From positions 80,793,235 to 80,857,234 of the forward strand of contig NC_051066.1 of assembly GCF_004664715.2 (NCBI RefSeq): 64,000 bases of DNA. Reading direction: 5' to 3'. This stretch comes from Peromyscus leucopus (lineage: Eukaryota > Chordata > Mammalia > Rodentia > Cricetidae). Position numbers and translations under genes: made by a program. This document shows, in pieces, positions 1 to 13,100 of this stretch; the first letter of the stretch is position 1; each line of letters opens with the position of its first letter. The notes beneath the pieces were generated by a model that saw only the letters and a program-made list of their open reading frames with translations, was not told the DNA's origin and searched no databases.

Positions 1-1839
1 AACCAGGCTTGAGGAGTAGACTTCACACTTTCCTGCCCTTTACATACCTTAGAACGATTCTCCCTACAAAACCAAAATGAACAGAAAGAATGTAGCTAAA
101 TGCTAGTTCTTGCTTAAAACACAGTTCTTGGTAGGAATAAGAGTGACAGGTCTGCAGTGGCCCCAGAGCTGACAGGATTATTTTACATGACTGCCACTCA
201 CCTGTAAGTCACAGGCTTAGTTTAGAATTGAATTTAAACTTAGGATTCCAGTGCAGCTGGGGAGAAGGTGCTTTCCACAGTCCTTTTGCTGTCTTGAGGT
301 GCTGTGGCCATCAATCATCAGGGAGCTCATGGTGCCATCAGAAAGGCTGTTGTGAGGGTACATGTTTTAGGATATTTACGTTCACTCACTGGCATCTAGA
401 CATTAGTGTGTGTGAGGGATATCACTGGCAAGCTTAGGCTAGCATTTTGTGGTGTACCTTCTGGTCTCGCTAGAAGAAAATAGGAAAGGGGCAAATATTA
501 TTCATGTCTAAACTGAGTTATTTTCTTTGATACCTTAAATCCATGCAACTATGAATAATGCATGATAGCTTAGTTTTAATGGCTAATAATGAGTGATGTT
601 TTCTTAAAATGGTTTAAGTGATATGACATTAGTAACTGTATACTTCCCACTGTAAATCTTAAAACACTAACAGCAACACACGAGTTAAATAATTTCTGTC
701 TTTAAGCTTGCATATCAAATGGGAAATAAAATTAATCTTCTAGGTTGTATGCACTAGCTTAAAGACACATTGACAACTTCTTTTAGAACTTATATCCTTT
801 AGGTATTGTGATTAAATATGCAAATGTGTAAGCAAAGAAATCATTCAGCTAATTTTTATGGTTTTATTTTGAAAATCAGGCTAATGTCTAAGGGAAATGA
901 AGGCCCTTGACTTTCCATCTGAAATCTTTAATTATAAGCATTATACAGTTGAAAAGCATCCTAAATTTGGTATTATCTTAGCTCTACCTTTATTTACTTT
1001 TATATAATTATCTTGATGAAATATATAATTATAGCATTATACAAAATTACTAACCCCTTTTTTAATGTTTCCTAAGTGATAAACACATTGCTTATGGATT
1101 CAGACAATAAATCTCAAATTAAAATAGCTAAGGGTTATAAAAGTAGAAACCATAATTCCCTCATGCTTGGTTAGGAAAAAATAACCTTGAAAAACTCGTT
1201 TTGGAGAAATATTTTATGAATAAACTTGGAAGATGAAATTACAGTTTTATAAATGATTTAAATTGATATTCTAATGCTAAAATGAGAGGGAAATACAACA
1301 ACTATTGACTTTGGTACTGTGGAAAAAGAAAAAGGCTCTGTGCATTAATTCTTTAATTTGTATTATTGAGGAGTGTCCTAGAGAAAAAAATATCATATTG
1401 TAACATTTTTGTCCTATCTTTGCTGTCTTCAGCATCAAATTGTCACTCTTACACGGGGAGGAGTCTCCTATTTAGAAAACAATGAAGTGCACTCTGGAAC
1501 AACTGGAGGGAGAGATACTTTTCTCCAAGCTGCAGAGCAGTTTCAAGGTCACTAAAGGAATGGAGAGAGCTAGCAGGGACACAAGATTGTACAAACTGAA
1601 CTTGAAACAATTATCATAAAATAATCAATCATGTTTCACACAAGTGATAATAGATCTAAATGTCTACTGACTAGGGACAATGAATATGTAAGCTCCTGGG
1701 ATATTACTATCCAATGTTATTGAAATGCAACTTGGCACCTCCCCTCTACCTGAAGGATGCGTTTACGATACTCAGTGGCTTTGGCCCTTATTAGTCATCC
1801 TGATTGGGATGCACTATCACATGTCTATAATGGCAAGAG

Positions 1840-2430
1840 GAAGTGAGAATACTGACTAGTGTAGCTCTCAGACATCATCAGAAACTTCTTCTTGTAGTTG
1901 ATGGCCATTAACATAGAGACGCACAACTGGTCAAAACACTGCAGAGTGCTCAGCTCTGAATTGGACATCAGTATCACACTCCCTCCTCCCAAGGCTCAGG
2001 GTTTGTTATGGAAAAGGTAAGCAGAAAGACTACAGTAGTCAGAGGTAGTGGATGACTGTAATGAAAGGGTGCTTTCTAGTCACTAAAGAGAAGTTATACA
2101 TATGAACTCAGCAGTTTTGACAGCATCCACAAGACCTGGGCAAGCTCAAGCCAATAAAATCCCAGCATAAAGGCAGGAGGTGGTGATGAAGTCCCACCCC
2201 TGGCTGAGGAGCTATTGGTAATGAATAGCTGCTTGTAGTGGAGAATTAGTTTTCTTCAATGGTGTTTTTCCTGGTAGTTCATACATTCCCAGTGGATGGC
2301 CATATATCCCAAAGTATATAACCAACATTAACTGGATTGGATGGGTTAAAAAAAAAAATGATGATACAAAGTTGGGTAGGTATAGAATGGAGGGTAGGTC
2401 TTTATATCTGAAGCCTTTAAATTTTAAATA
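1840..2430 (+). mobile_element. Rodent L1 (Lx-like) 3' UTR fragment
   Basis: The segment follows the order of the rodent Lx-type L1 3' UTR: a block like gatggccattaacatagaga, then GCTGAGGAGCTATTGGTAATG, then CCCAGTGGATGGCCATA and the TTAACTGGATTGGATGGGTT block before an A-rich run. The copy is divergent, 5' truncated and non-coding. The family name is from memory of consensus features. Confidence 0.7.
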
Positions 2431-2844
2431 AAATTATCTGGTAGTGTTTTAATGCATCAAGTATTATACTTTTTTTCACCAACAAGGTAACTTTGCCTAT
2501 GTCAGACATTTAGAAGGAAGTCAATGTATTTTTCAGGAAGGGTGAGTGGGATGTAAAAGGAGATAGAAAGCCTTTGCCAAGAAGGAAAGATTGAGCTAGA
2601 TGTTAATTAAAAAAATTCTAGGTTAAGATGGAGTAGTATTCTAAGAACAGGTATAAATCCTTAATAAGAAAGGGTGTGGCAAGTAGAGAAAATTTCAACA
2701 GGTTAACAGGGCTTGCAGGGCTGATTATTAATGCTCTTCCCCACAGGACAGACAGCCCTGACCCATATGCAGAGATGATTAAAGTTTACAGGCATTTACC
2801 AGAGTTATAAATATTCCTATTTCTCCCTCTAATTCAATGCATGT

Positions 2845-2920
2845 TTTCAGAACACCCATTATGTACTTTATTATGTGATAGGTGCTATGCTGTACCAATG
2901 AGCAAGGAAACCAACACTTT
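2845..2920 (+). repeat. Possible old L2/MIR fragment
   Basis: The phrase CATTATGTACTTTATTATGTGATAGGTGCTATGCTG resembles in layout the 'actatgtgccaggcactgtgct' motif of ancient L2/MIR repeats; shorter pieces such as ATAGGTGCTATGCTG are closest. It is too short and diverged for a firm call. Confidence 0.35.
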
Positions 2921-4559
2921 CTGTCATTGGTTTATAGTGTGACATCATAAAGGGAAGAAAATATGACAGTGCTGTAAGTGCATAAGGTAGTTACAAGGTA
3001 GTTTGGGAGCACAGAAGTAGGCTACCGAATCTAGTCTTGAAGAATAATGGCAATGTGAGAGGAAGTGATCTCAAAGTTAAGTTAAACTCACAGAAGGTAG
3101 ATCTAGCAAAGATACTTGCAGCAAATGGCAGTGTTTCTGGCATTTACAGAGCACTGAAAATGTAGAATGAGCCACTGGGAAGAATGCAGAGAAAACAGTA
3201 AGCTGCAACCTGAAGTTCAAGCCAAACCGTGAGGCTAGAGAGTGAGCAGAGACCAAAGCTCAAGGACATATAAAAGCACTGGCTCAGATGAAAAGTTCAA
3301 CTAAAACATCTCCTAGAATCTTACAAACCAACCACTGAACACTCACTGCCCTTTAGCTCTTACAAGATCAGCTCTGGAAGCTTCAAATAACTAGGGACAT
3401 ACTTTATATAAAATAACATTTTTTTTTATTGTTCCCTCTTAGGCTAGGATATTAAAAAGCTAACAGATTTCTTATACTTGTCTCCATGGTCTCTTGAAGA
3501 CAGGCAGACAGATGGACAGACTGACACACAGACAGATACACAAATGGTATGAATGGAAATCCCACCCTGACATCAAAAGCAAGGAAATGGAGATTATTTA
3601 AAGAATAGCAGGAAGATTTTTTCTTATCTATGCACAGAGCAGACATGTGATGAGTGCTGCCAGTCATCTTGGTTAAGAAAGGTCTGAAGACAATGAATGT
3701 GCCGCATGGCACGAAATAGGTGTTCTTCAGGATGATTTTTTGGTAACTTGCTTACTAATGGGTATGAACTTTTCACTTTTTTGTTCCAGTTTTTAGTAGG
3801 ATTCATGGTACATTATGCATAATAATTTACATATAATAAATAGTGTGTGCTATAAAAGTTTTTATTAAAATGCATAACAAAAGCATTATTTATATTACCC
3901 AACATATCATTACAATTTGCTTGTCTTCTAAGTTTAATATAAACCAGTTTTTTTTTTCTTAAAAAAAAATGAGGCAATTACTTTTTTGGATTATAACTTA
4001 AATAATTATTGAATTTTTGGGCTATTTACTGTAAAGCAATGCAATATCAACTGTCCTGATTAGAAAATAGATGCTTATGGGAAAACTGAAAGGATTTTAT
4101 TAAAAAAGTGATGCAAATGCATTCTATAACAAAAAAGTACACTAAAGATCATGTAATTAGATGGGAGGAGTAACTGGGTGCGATCAGATGAATGGATCAC
4201 AGATTTTACAGCCTAAGTTAAAAAAATTAGCATGAAATTAAGACTGCAGGCACGAATCAGTGACAAGTGAGCTTTTTCATTTAATTGTTTCTGGGATACA
4301 GAAAACATACATATACAGATAGACATATATTATTAATTAGCTTTAACTACTCCTCTATGAACACATGCTGCTGTATTATATTATGGTACTCACTGGTAGA
4401 AGCCTCATAATTATGAAAATTATTGAGAAAAATGTGGAAATAATAATGTATTTTGATGACATTCTCCAAGATATTTATCTTAGGTGATTAACTGAAATTT
4501 CATATGGCTCACTGGTATCCATTTTATTAGTTAAGATAAAATATATAAAACAATAATTT

Positions 4560-5100
4560 GGCATTTCCACCCCACCCCCAAGACCCTGCAGCAAATCTAC
4601 GCTGGTTGCAACTGTTAAGTTTGTGGGTTCACTGCCTTCTGGCTACAGCAGCAATGAGAGGGCAAGAATCAACTCTGTGCAGGCAGGAGGACCCAGAACC
4701 GAGGTCGAAAATGTCTAGTTGAGGAACCCAGACCTTCACAGTTATGACAAGGACCTTGTGGTGGATGTCTGCAATTTGTGAGCCATCTTCTTTGATTTTT
4801 CCATTGTCTGGTCTTTGCTATCATCTCTGTGACTTATCTGCTTGACTACAGGATGCAAAAATGGTCTGCTGGGAAGTTGAGTGGCTTGCAAAACATGACA
4901 GGTCAATGGACTCCCCATCATGGAATCTGATGGGTTTGACCCCAGCAAGATACAGCTGCTGGAATATGACTGGTAAATTACTGAGTAGGACTTAAGAAGT
5001 ACTGCCATGTCTACTGCCTGTCATTCTGCCTGCTCCTCAGAGTACCTTATTAAAGGGATTGAAAGGGGAGGAGGATTAAAGAATAAACTTCTTTGCTAAA
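4560..5100. other. Unrecognised GC-balanced segment before a B2
   Basis: This block of about 540 bases has higher GC than its surroundings and ends in AATAAA-like text (agaataaactt). It contains an 88-codon minus-strand ORF (5008-4742) with no recognisable domain. It could be an old LTR or retrocopy remnant, but I could not match it to any family. Confidence 0.3.
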
Positions 5101-5141
5101 AAATAATTTACTTTGCACTCAACAATGTAAGTATTTTAGTT

Positions 5142-5353
5142 AGGGTTGAAGAGATGGCTCAATGGGTTAAGAATGATTCCTGCTGTTGCAGAGGACTTGA
5201 GTTCAGTTCCCAGCACACAGATTCAGCTGCTCACAACTGCCTTGACTCCAGCTCCAGTTATAATGCCCTCTTCTGGCCTCTGTGGGTACCACCACTCATG
5301 TACACAAAACCATAAAAATATATACACACACACAAAACCAAAAAATAAAAAAG
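5142..5353 (+). mobile_element. B2/B3-family SINE
   Basis: The tRNA-like head (GAAGAGATGGCTCAATGGGTTA) is followed by AGAGGACTTGAGTTCA, CCCAGCACACA and CCCTCTTCTGGCCTCTGTGGG, ending in an A-rich tail. This is the full layout of a rodent B2-class SINE on the plus strand. Confidence 0.9.
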
Positions 5354-5542
5354 AAGTGTTTTAATTGACTAAATAATTATCTCTGTGTTACTACAACATT
5401 AATTTACAAATACATTCAATGATTATATAACAGGACCTGCTTTAGAAAAATTATGTAGAATGAATCCTAGATTATACAGACTATTGTCTGCACTAAGATA
5501 AAATCATTCTTAGGGTATAAGCAATTTTAATTCAAATTACAG

Positions 5543-5730
5543 GTTGGGTGGGGAGATGGCTCAGTCAGTAAAGTGCTTGGCATGCATGATGACTTGGGTT
5601 TCACCCCCAGCACCCATATAAAAGTCAGGCATGGCAGCATACATCTATACTCCCAATGTGGGGGTGGGGGGAGGGAGGAGGGAGAGTAGAGATAGGAGGA
5701 TCCACTGATCCTTGACAATTGTGGGGTATA
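5543..5730 (+). mobile_element. B4-family SINE
   Basis: A head GGGGAGATGGCTCAGTCAGTA and AAGTGCTTGGCATGCATG, then CACCCCCAGCACCCATATAAAA, then a B1-like half with CAGGCATGGCAGCATACATC. This ID plus B1 composite defines rodent B4. A purine-rich expansion (GGGGGTGGGGGGAGGGAGG) sits at about 5650-5685. Confidence 0.85.
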
Positions 5731-5899
5731 AATGTGACATAAATAGCATAAATATCTTAAACAATGAATATGGTTTTAAAGTTCACAATGAAACATATAG
5801 GGCTGTATTTATAATGGCTGAAAGTGTCTATCACACACTCTTGTAAAAAAGAAAAAAGCTGAGTAATCTAGGAATAACACTATTAAAACTTAGAAAAAC

Positions 5900-5975
5900 T
5901 AGATTGTGGTAGAATCTTTCCATAGCATGCATGAGGCTCTAGGTTCAATCATCTGCATCCTCAAACAACATAAAA
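5900..5975 (+). mobile_element. ID-type SINE, divergent
   Basis: GTGGTAGAATCTTTCCATAG, GCATGCATGAGGCTCTAGG and TTCAATCATCTGCATCCTCAA match the ID core (A box, anticodon region and B box of the tRNA-derived promoter) with many changes. Confidence 0.6.
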
Positions 5976-5999
5976 CACATACAAGAAATGAAATGAAAT

Positions 6000-6420
6000 G
6001 GGGGGGACGGGACGACATGATTAGAAGGATAGCCGCAGTCCTGTGTCACGAATAAGGACCTTCCCTAGCATATGGAGTAGTCACCACGCTCTCCCAGGGA
6101 CAGTCAGTGGCAGCTATCTTCACCTCAGGCTCATCAAGAAGAGGTAAACTGTCAAGTATAATTTCAGTCACAGGGTGTTTGCTTGGGACACATTAGTGTT
6201 ACGCAATCATGATAAATAGTTTATCCCAGCACCAAACTGCCGCTTGGGAAATCTTGAGCCCAAACAAAGGCTTAGTCATTATTGCTGTCAAAAGGTGCAG
6301 AGACAAAATTTGGTTGGCAGCAAGAAAGATGAATCAAAGAGAAAAAAATGTCTAATTATACAATTATTAAAATAAAAACTGAGAAGCATCTTGTAGTTGG
6401 CACTTTTAAGTACCAGCAAA
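6000..6420. promoter_or_regulatory. Candidate conserved non-coding element in Elp4 intron 9
   Basis: No repeat is recognisable here. The block is GC-balanced, retains several CpGs (cacgaataagg, ttacgcaatcatg, tgccgcttggg) and contains short transcription-factor-like words (TTACGCAATC, TGATAAATAG, ACAAAGGCTTAG, CTAATTATACAATTATT). It lies about 14 kb past exon 9 in the direction of transcription. Human SIMO, a PAX6 lens/retina enhancer, lies in the same intron at a comparable distance as I recall it. The assignment is unproven. Confidence 0.35.
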
Positions 6421-6899
6421 GTCACATGCTATTAACTGTATTATCAGTATAATTATAAATATTATCACTGATTAATATTTAAAATGTTTCTATACAGCAA
6501 TGTATCTATGGAGAGGCAACTTGAATTCATATATACTTTCTTACTCAAAATCTTCATTTTCAACATGACTCAGAATAAAGAATCTCCTTATACAAATGGG
6601 AGTAAGGCAGCAACATTTTAAAAAATTTATATAATTCTAGTATTCTTATTTTAGTTAAATAGTCCAAAAAATAACTTTTTAAAAGAGAAAACTTAGTTTT
6701 GTTGGAATATTTGAACACACTAAAATCTTGTGTTTCAATGACTTTCACAGGAAATCAGGGTAAAACGAAGAACTTAAAATGCAGACTGATTTAACTAATC
6801 CAAGTAATTTCTCAGATATCTTCTAAGCACTGGAAAGACATATACTTCTAAATGCTAAAACACAAACTTTGCTACCTTTAAGCCCCCCCCCCCATTCTC

Positions 6900-7210
6900 A
6901 AAAGGAATGTCCTCAAGTGTCGTGCCTGAAGTGATAGGCTCTGACAAATCTAACAGCTCTTTCTGTGTCACTCCTAATGCACTTGTCACTCAGTATTATC
7001 CATCCTCATTAATGACAATGGGAAAGTTTATCTTGGGAACACGTTTGAAATCATCTACTCTTTACAATGGGACCATGAAATCTCTTACAAAACATGAGGC
7101 GGGAACTACTCTGACAACAGAACCCCTTCCTGGCAGCTTTATTCTTAATTCCTGTTCAAGGAGTAATCTGTTTATTATAAAATCATACAGAACAATATAT
7201 TAAACAGAAT
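6900..7210. other. Repeat-free block, possible conserved element
   Basis: A GC-balanced, repeat-free segment in AT-rich surroundings that includes CATTAATGACA and AACACGTTTG. A 98-codon ORF crosses it, but without codon-like structure or a recognisable domain, so I read it as non-coding. Confidence 0.25.
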
Positions 7211-9619
7211 TTGAAACAAGAATAGCTAGTGTGATTTTCAAGCTTACAAGTATTTTTACAACATTTTTATTAAGCTGAAAACACTGATGAGTCCTTTTTG
7301 TGTGGTTTCATGCAATCATCTTTTCTATTCTACATTATAATCTTTGAAAAGGGGTTTTGCTTTAAGTAAATTTAAAGTAAGTTTCAAATACTGATAACCT
7401 AGTTCTTATATATTTATTAAAAATGCAATAATTTGCATTAACTTAAATAAAAACAATTTCATTGAGATAAAAATGTCCTATTTTGAAATGTCTAACTAAA
7501 ATGCTAAAATACTCATTTAACCAGTTATAACTTAAAGATAACTTAACAAGTTCCAATATTACTTTTAACACAATGACCATTACATTTTAAGTCTGAATAT
7601 GATGTTTCAAAATTTTAAGAAAAAAATGTTTTTTACAGTTAAAAAGACGGAAAGTAAGTTAAACTTCTGGATCAACAGTGCCTACTGCTTTAATTTGACT
7701 CTTAATTCTAGACACATGTGGCTTGAGTAGTGCTCTGCCGAGAAAGTGGATGCTTCTTCGAAATATGTCCTTATGCCTCTTAATATTCGGGTATTGGAAC
7801 TTTAATACTACATTTTGTGTTATCCACTGGACAATAAAGTCATATAAAACAGTATAGTTAAAACTATAAAATATTATATTCAATATTGATTTTTATCATT
7901 TTCAATCATTGGAAGTATCTGTATGATGTATGCTAAATAGAACTGGCTATTAATAGTTCATATTAATATTTAAATTGTATAAGCCTATAATTTAGAACAA
8001 AGCTTTTTAACTTTAGAATTTAAAATGACTGATATTTTACGTTAGAACTTTAAAGAATTCCTTTAAGGAATGTCACTAACATTATACAGATTTTATGGTT
8101 AAAATTCTTGCTTACTGTATAATAAACACTATAAATACTATAAAATGTTTGTTTTAATATATAAGGATTAATTAAAGGAATATAAATCTAAGGACACACA
8201 TAAAAATAAGAATTGTTCCTCATATATTAGGAATTTGTAGTGTCTAAAGATAGCACTTTATGTGTAGCTTGAGAGCAAAATTAGCCTAATGGATGGGAGG
8301 CTGCCAAAGTATCTGAATAACTCTGGGAGAGATTGGTGTCTTTAAGACAGTGAGTATCACAAGACCACACCAAAAAACACTCACAGCAAGCTGGCTTTAA
8401 GCCTCTCTACTCTCCTCCAATTCTAACCTTTATGCAATTTAATATTTTCACAACATGGTAGTGCAGCTTGAGAAATGCTACATATTTTCTGAAAAAGACT
8501 TAATTTGACAAGAACAAACTACACATTGAAGGATTGTGCATTCACTGATTTTCAAATGAAGCTGAATTTAAAGACTAAAAATCATGTCCTTCAACTGTCA
8601 ATTCTTTCAGTGAAATTTGTTTAAAAGACTTAACACAGAGATTCTTCACTATAATAACTTTTCTGACAATAACCAGAAAGCAAATATTTTTGGCCTGGGT
8701 AAATACAGATTTTAATTTACTTATGTAGGACAAAGGAAGCATTGCAAAACTAACTGGCCTCATAACATCCAGTACAGTTTACTTAAACAGCAGTAGGGTT
8801 AGAACTGGACCATGGGTCATAGCTGCAATAGGGGCAAAGGTGGTTTTATAATGCTCCCCTTACACTGTACACAGGGTCAAGCATAAGAAATCCTTAAATA
8901 AATGTGAAATGGGAATGTTATCAACATGGAACATTAAAGCTAAGCATATATACCATGTTATGAAGAAATATGTAGATCAAATTTTCCAAATACCTTTGCA
9001 TATGTTCTGTTTTTTTTCTTTTAAATCAAATTATCTGTCGAATCAAGTTGTTATGAATTACATTATAAGTCTTTCATAATCACTGTTCTCATTTAAATTT
9101 TTATGCAGATCAGGATGGCTTCCTAAGAGGAGACTCTTAAGTAGCCAAACTAAAGCAATGCTTTGGAACTGGGCTGCCTCATGTGCACCAACACAGTCAA
9201 CAAGATGATTCTTTGAAAGATAGTTACAGATTCCCACATTATGGATGTGATATGAGTTACTATACCATAAAAGCACATGAAAACTGCAGAATATTTAAAA
9301 TGTTGTATTCTAATTCCATTTTATATAATCATCTCACCCAGTATGTCACGAGTTCCACAAATCTACATTTTTTTTTCTTTTAAAAGCCCGGAAAACATAG
9401 ACAATAAAATTGGACCATATTTGCACATAAAACTAGGACTATCAACAGGGAACTAATGGGTCAAAGTAGGCTGGAAAGAACAGGTCTTGAAATGAAGGAA
9501 TTACAAATGATTACCATTTTGTTTTGCAATATAGACTAAATCTAGCAGCTCACATAAGGAACTGGATTGGAAATTCATAACTGACCTTTGTGAATTTGAA
9601 AAAGGTATTATTAAATCTG

Positions 9620-9763
9620 TTTTTTTTTTTTTTTTCCATTTCTAGCTCTGGCTGGCTTGGAATTTGCTATGTAGACCAGTCTGGCCTTGAACTCAGAAGA
9701 GATCTGCCTGCTTTTGCCTTCCTTCCGAGTGCTGGGATTAAAGGTGTGCACCACCATGCCTAC
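9620..9763 (-). mobile_element. B1 SINE
   Basis: It begins with the T-run (reverse of the A tail) and reads GTAGACCAGTCTGGCCTTGA, GATCTGCCTGC, GAGTGCTGGGATTAAAGG and CACCACCATGCC, the reverse complement of B1 (7SL-derived). Confidence 0.92.
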
Positions 9764-10094
9764 ATCTTTCAAGATGAAGCATCCAAATAAATTTCACAGT
9801 TAACAAGATGACCATAATGAAACAGTCATTCAGATAAGTATATCAATTATGCATTGTTAATTAAAAACTTCTTCTTCATTGACTACTGGTATTTCGAGCA
9901 TAGTTCTACTTCATTTCACTGACAACAACTCATTATATTACCTGCTATGTGTTGAAAGTTGCTTTGCTTATGCAAAACCTTAGAGGCTATTAACTATCCA
10001 AGAAAAGTGTGCTGGTATCTAGACCATCCCAGAGTCTGTAATGTCTGTAATGCTGAAACTGCTATAGAGAAAAGTGTCAGGAGGGCATTTACTC

Positions 10095-10200
10095 ACCCAT
10101 CCATTCACTCAGTATTTATTGAGCACCAACACAATTAGGTATCGAACTGGGAAGAGGTGGTGAAGATGAAGAATCAGACAGACTTAAGTTTGTAGCACTT
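10095..10200 (+). repeat. Old L2-like fragment
   Basis: CATCCATTCACTCAGTATTT followed by ATTGAGCACCAA is the 3'-end signature of mammalian L2 ('attcattcaacaaatatttattgagcacc'). Confidence 0.55.
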
Positions 10201-10502
10201 ATTATACCCCTAAAAAAGTCACATGTTCTCAAAGCTTAAACACTTTGTAAGAGGAACTGAAGAAATACCCGATGTTTTCACTACACTGAAGTGTGGCAGC
10301 AAAGACAGGACAGTGCAGAGTGGAAACCGAGGGTCAGATAACAAGCAGAGAAAATCAGTGTGGACACGGGCTCATTCCACTTTACAACCAGCCTTAGAAG
10401 TTCATAGTCAATCAGGTCTACATGGGTTTAAAGGGTATTTTGTTATTATGTATTTGATTTTTAACCCAAACTATGGGAAACTACTTTGTTTGATCTGTTT
10501 GT

Positions 10503-10608
10503 TGTGTTACCTTATGTAGCTCAGGCTAGCCTCAAACATAATCCTTTTGTCTTAGCCTCCTGAATTACAGGTGTATTGGAATTATATACGTATACCATCA
10601 TGTCTAAC
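10503..10608 (-). mobile_element. Old B1-type SINE
   Basis: TATGTAGCTCAGGCTAGCCTC, TTAGCCTCCTGAATTACAGG and ACCATCATGTCTAACT correspond to a diverged B1 or proto-B1 in reverse orientation. Confidence 0.7.
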
Positions 10609-10687
10609 TTAAAATTTTTTCTTAACCTAGAAGATCTTTTTTTGGTATGAATTAGAAATTTAATCTTGTTTTAAAAAACATTTTAAG

Positions 10688-10880
10688 TTTATTGTTATTA
10701 TTTTATGCGTATGGGTGCTTGCCTGCATGTGTGTCTGTGCATCATGTGCACACTTGATGCCCATGGAGGCCAGAAGAAGTTGTCAGATCCCTGGAACTGG
10801 GGTTACAGACAGAAATGGACCCTGGGCCCTCTGGAAGAGCAGGCAGAGCTCTTCAACACTAAGCCGCTTCTGCAGGCCTA
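10688..10880 (-). mobile_element. B3-family SINE
   Basis: ATTATTTTATGCGTATGGGTG, TGCCTGCATGTGTGTCTGTG, CCTGGAACTGGGGTTACAGA and CTCTGGAAGAGCAGGCAG follow the reverse complement of B2/B3. Confidence 0.88.
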
Positions 10881-11321
10881 GTTGTTGGTTATGATAGCAC
10901 ACATACATCTCTTTCTGCTTCCCATCTCCTGGATGGTTGCTGTGTGTCTGAATGGCCAAGTACAGAGGGAAGAAGCCAAGAGGGGCTAAACGAATTTATT
11001 GGTCTAGCCTTATAATTTGATATTTTAATGGCTGTTCTGGGTACAGGTAAGCATACTATCACTGAACTAAGTTTTCAGTCTCTACAATTTAATTTTTTTG
11101 AAGCTAAAAAATGACTTTACCTCACAAATATCTTTTATATGTTAAATTTAAGTATGTTAAAATTACTACAAAGAAAAAATATGTTTTATCATTAATTTTA
11201 CTTTTACCCTTAAGTCTTAATTTATTAAAATGTCAGTGTATGGAGTTCATTAATTATAGAACATTATTATAATATATGTACAACTGAAATCTAACTGCAC
11301 CTACAATCTTTATTATGAGGT

Positions 11322-11398
11322 TTATCTAAATTTGAACTCACAGAGCTTTGCCTGCTTCCTGAGGGCTGGGATTGAAGGTGTCCCCACTATGTCCAGCT
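11322..11398 (-). mobile_element. B1 SINE fragment
   Basis: TTTGAACTCACAGAGCTTTG, CCTGCTTCCTGAGGGCTGG and GGGATTGAAGGTGTCC match the inner part of reverse B1; both ends are missing. Confidence 0.7.
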
Positions 11399-11760
11399 AA
11401 TATCATGTTTTCTTAGTGAAGGCAAATGTCTTCATATTTTTCAATGTCATAAATTTTTAGTAATATTAGTTAATCATAGAGATTAATATTTTGCCATCAT
11501 AGGATTCATTGCTTAATTGTACTTGAAGACAATATTAAAATAACCTCAAGAAAAATTTGCAAAAGAGTAGCTTTAAATAAACAACCAGTCAAACTTTCAT
11601 TAGAACTTTGTTTGTAATCTTGAAAGGTGAGGTTAAAAATTGGTGATCTGAAAAACTGAATTTGGTATATCCTTAATTAACTCACGAGTTACACATGTTT
11701 TAATTATCTCACAGGATAGTATTTGATGTGCCAAAGATAACACTTAAAAATAATTTAGCT

Positions 11761-11866
11761 GGGGGTATGGGGAGGGCGTGGGAGGGGGGAGAACAGGGGA
11801 ACCCATGGCTGGTATGTAGAACTGAATGGTATTGTAAAATAAAAAATATATATCACAAAAAAAATA
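11761..11866 (+). mobile_element. L1 3' terminus, strongly 5' truncated
   Basis: A G-rich stretch (GGAGGGCGTGGGAGGGGGGA) is followed by CCCATGGCTGGTATGTA, ATTGTAAAATAAAAAA and an A-rich tail, the standard end of a rodent L1. About 100 bases survive. The intact look of the G-rich block suggests a fairly young insertion. Confidence 0.75.
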
Positions 11867-11919
11867 ATTTAGAAAAACACAAAATACAAAAACATGTTAA
11901 ATAATTATGAGCAAATTAG

Positions 11920-12190
11920 TATTTTTAAAGGAACTTGGAAACAAGATTTTAGAAGCATGTATTTGATACATTGATTCCAGGCATTGTTTATGAGTTTACA
12001 TACAGCGCCTTATTTAATTGCTGTTTAGCCTCACAGGGCTCTTGCACATGCACTAGTGTACACGTCTTGGGTAAAAAGATAAAGGATATGGAGAGCTTCA
12101 TAACCTTCTCCAAGCCACACTCTTGCGGTTATTCATAGTAACTCTTCTGCCTCCCTGTGCAGAATTACACTGGAAAGCTATCTGGCTTAG
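11920..12190 (+). repeat. Inverted duplication, left arm (271 bp)
   Basis: This segment is the reverse complement of 13101-13371 with 4 substitutions in 271 positions and no gap (98.5% identity); similarity ends sharply at both edges. The arm has a MIR-like core (TTATTTAATTGCTGTTTAGCC, then CCTTCTCCAAGCCACAC). The spacer is 910 bp (12191-13100). Confidence 0.95.
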
Positions 12191-13100
12191 AACCTCAGCT
12201 AATTACAACTAATTTGCTCTTAAGTAGTTAATATGTTTTTGTATTTTAAGTTTTTCTAAATTAATTTCATATATTTTCTTTGGAGCATCAAATACAGAAC
12301 TTAAATATAATCCAATGTAATTAAATTTAACATACTTTTGAATTATATCAAAATAGTTTGTTAAAATAGGGAATCATATATAGAATACAAAGAAATGTAG
12401 AATTTAGATATTAACACCCTTAAAAAATAGTGTTTTATAGATAATTTTTCCAAAAATGTACTATACATCAGATACCAGAAAAAGTAAAAAAGGAAAGAAA
12501 TAACAATGTTTTCACCATAATTATATATAAAATAGCTCACTTTCCATATGGGAGAAGATAAGATCAATGCAACCCAATTTCATAATGTTTTTCGTAAAAT
12601 CATTAGGAGTGATTACTATGGAAAAAGGAATTTTAAGTTGAATATTAAAATATGTGTATTCTCAAATCTGTGTATGTTATAACATGCATTTTTATACTTT
12701 TGATGGGTTCTTAAAGTGCATTTCTTATTGGAGAATTCTTTGACAAGAGCTTTCTGACTGTGTGCCAGAGCTGTACAATGATTGATTATTACATTGAAAA
12801 TACAGTCTTCCTGAAGATGTGGACTATACCAGTTGGGGCACAGCAGACACAGGCTTTGGAATAAAAGAGACAGGTTGATTTGTCACTATTGCCACTTATG
12901 GCCTTTCTAACTTGGGACAAGATAAGTTGCTTACACTCTCTGAACTATAAATGTACTCACCGATAAAATATTGGAACTTGACGCTTACAAGGTCTATTAA
13001 ACAATACTGTGAAACACTTGTGTTTCTGCCAGAAACCAGAAACACTTAACAAAAATTGTTTTCTGTTTTTGTTTTAAAAAAATATCAATTATCAGAGTTG

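Noticed and set aside
228..437. 69-codon ORF at the window start
   Set aside because: Cys/His-rich by chance; no splice sites in an Elp4 frame and no recognisable domain.
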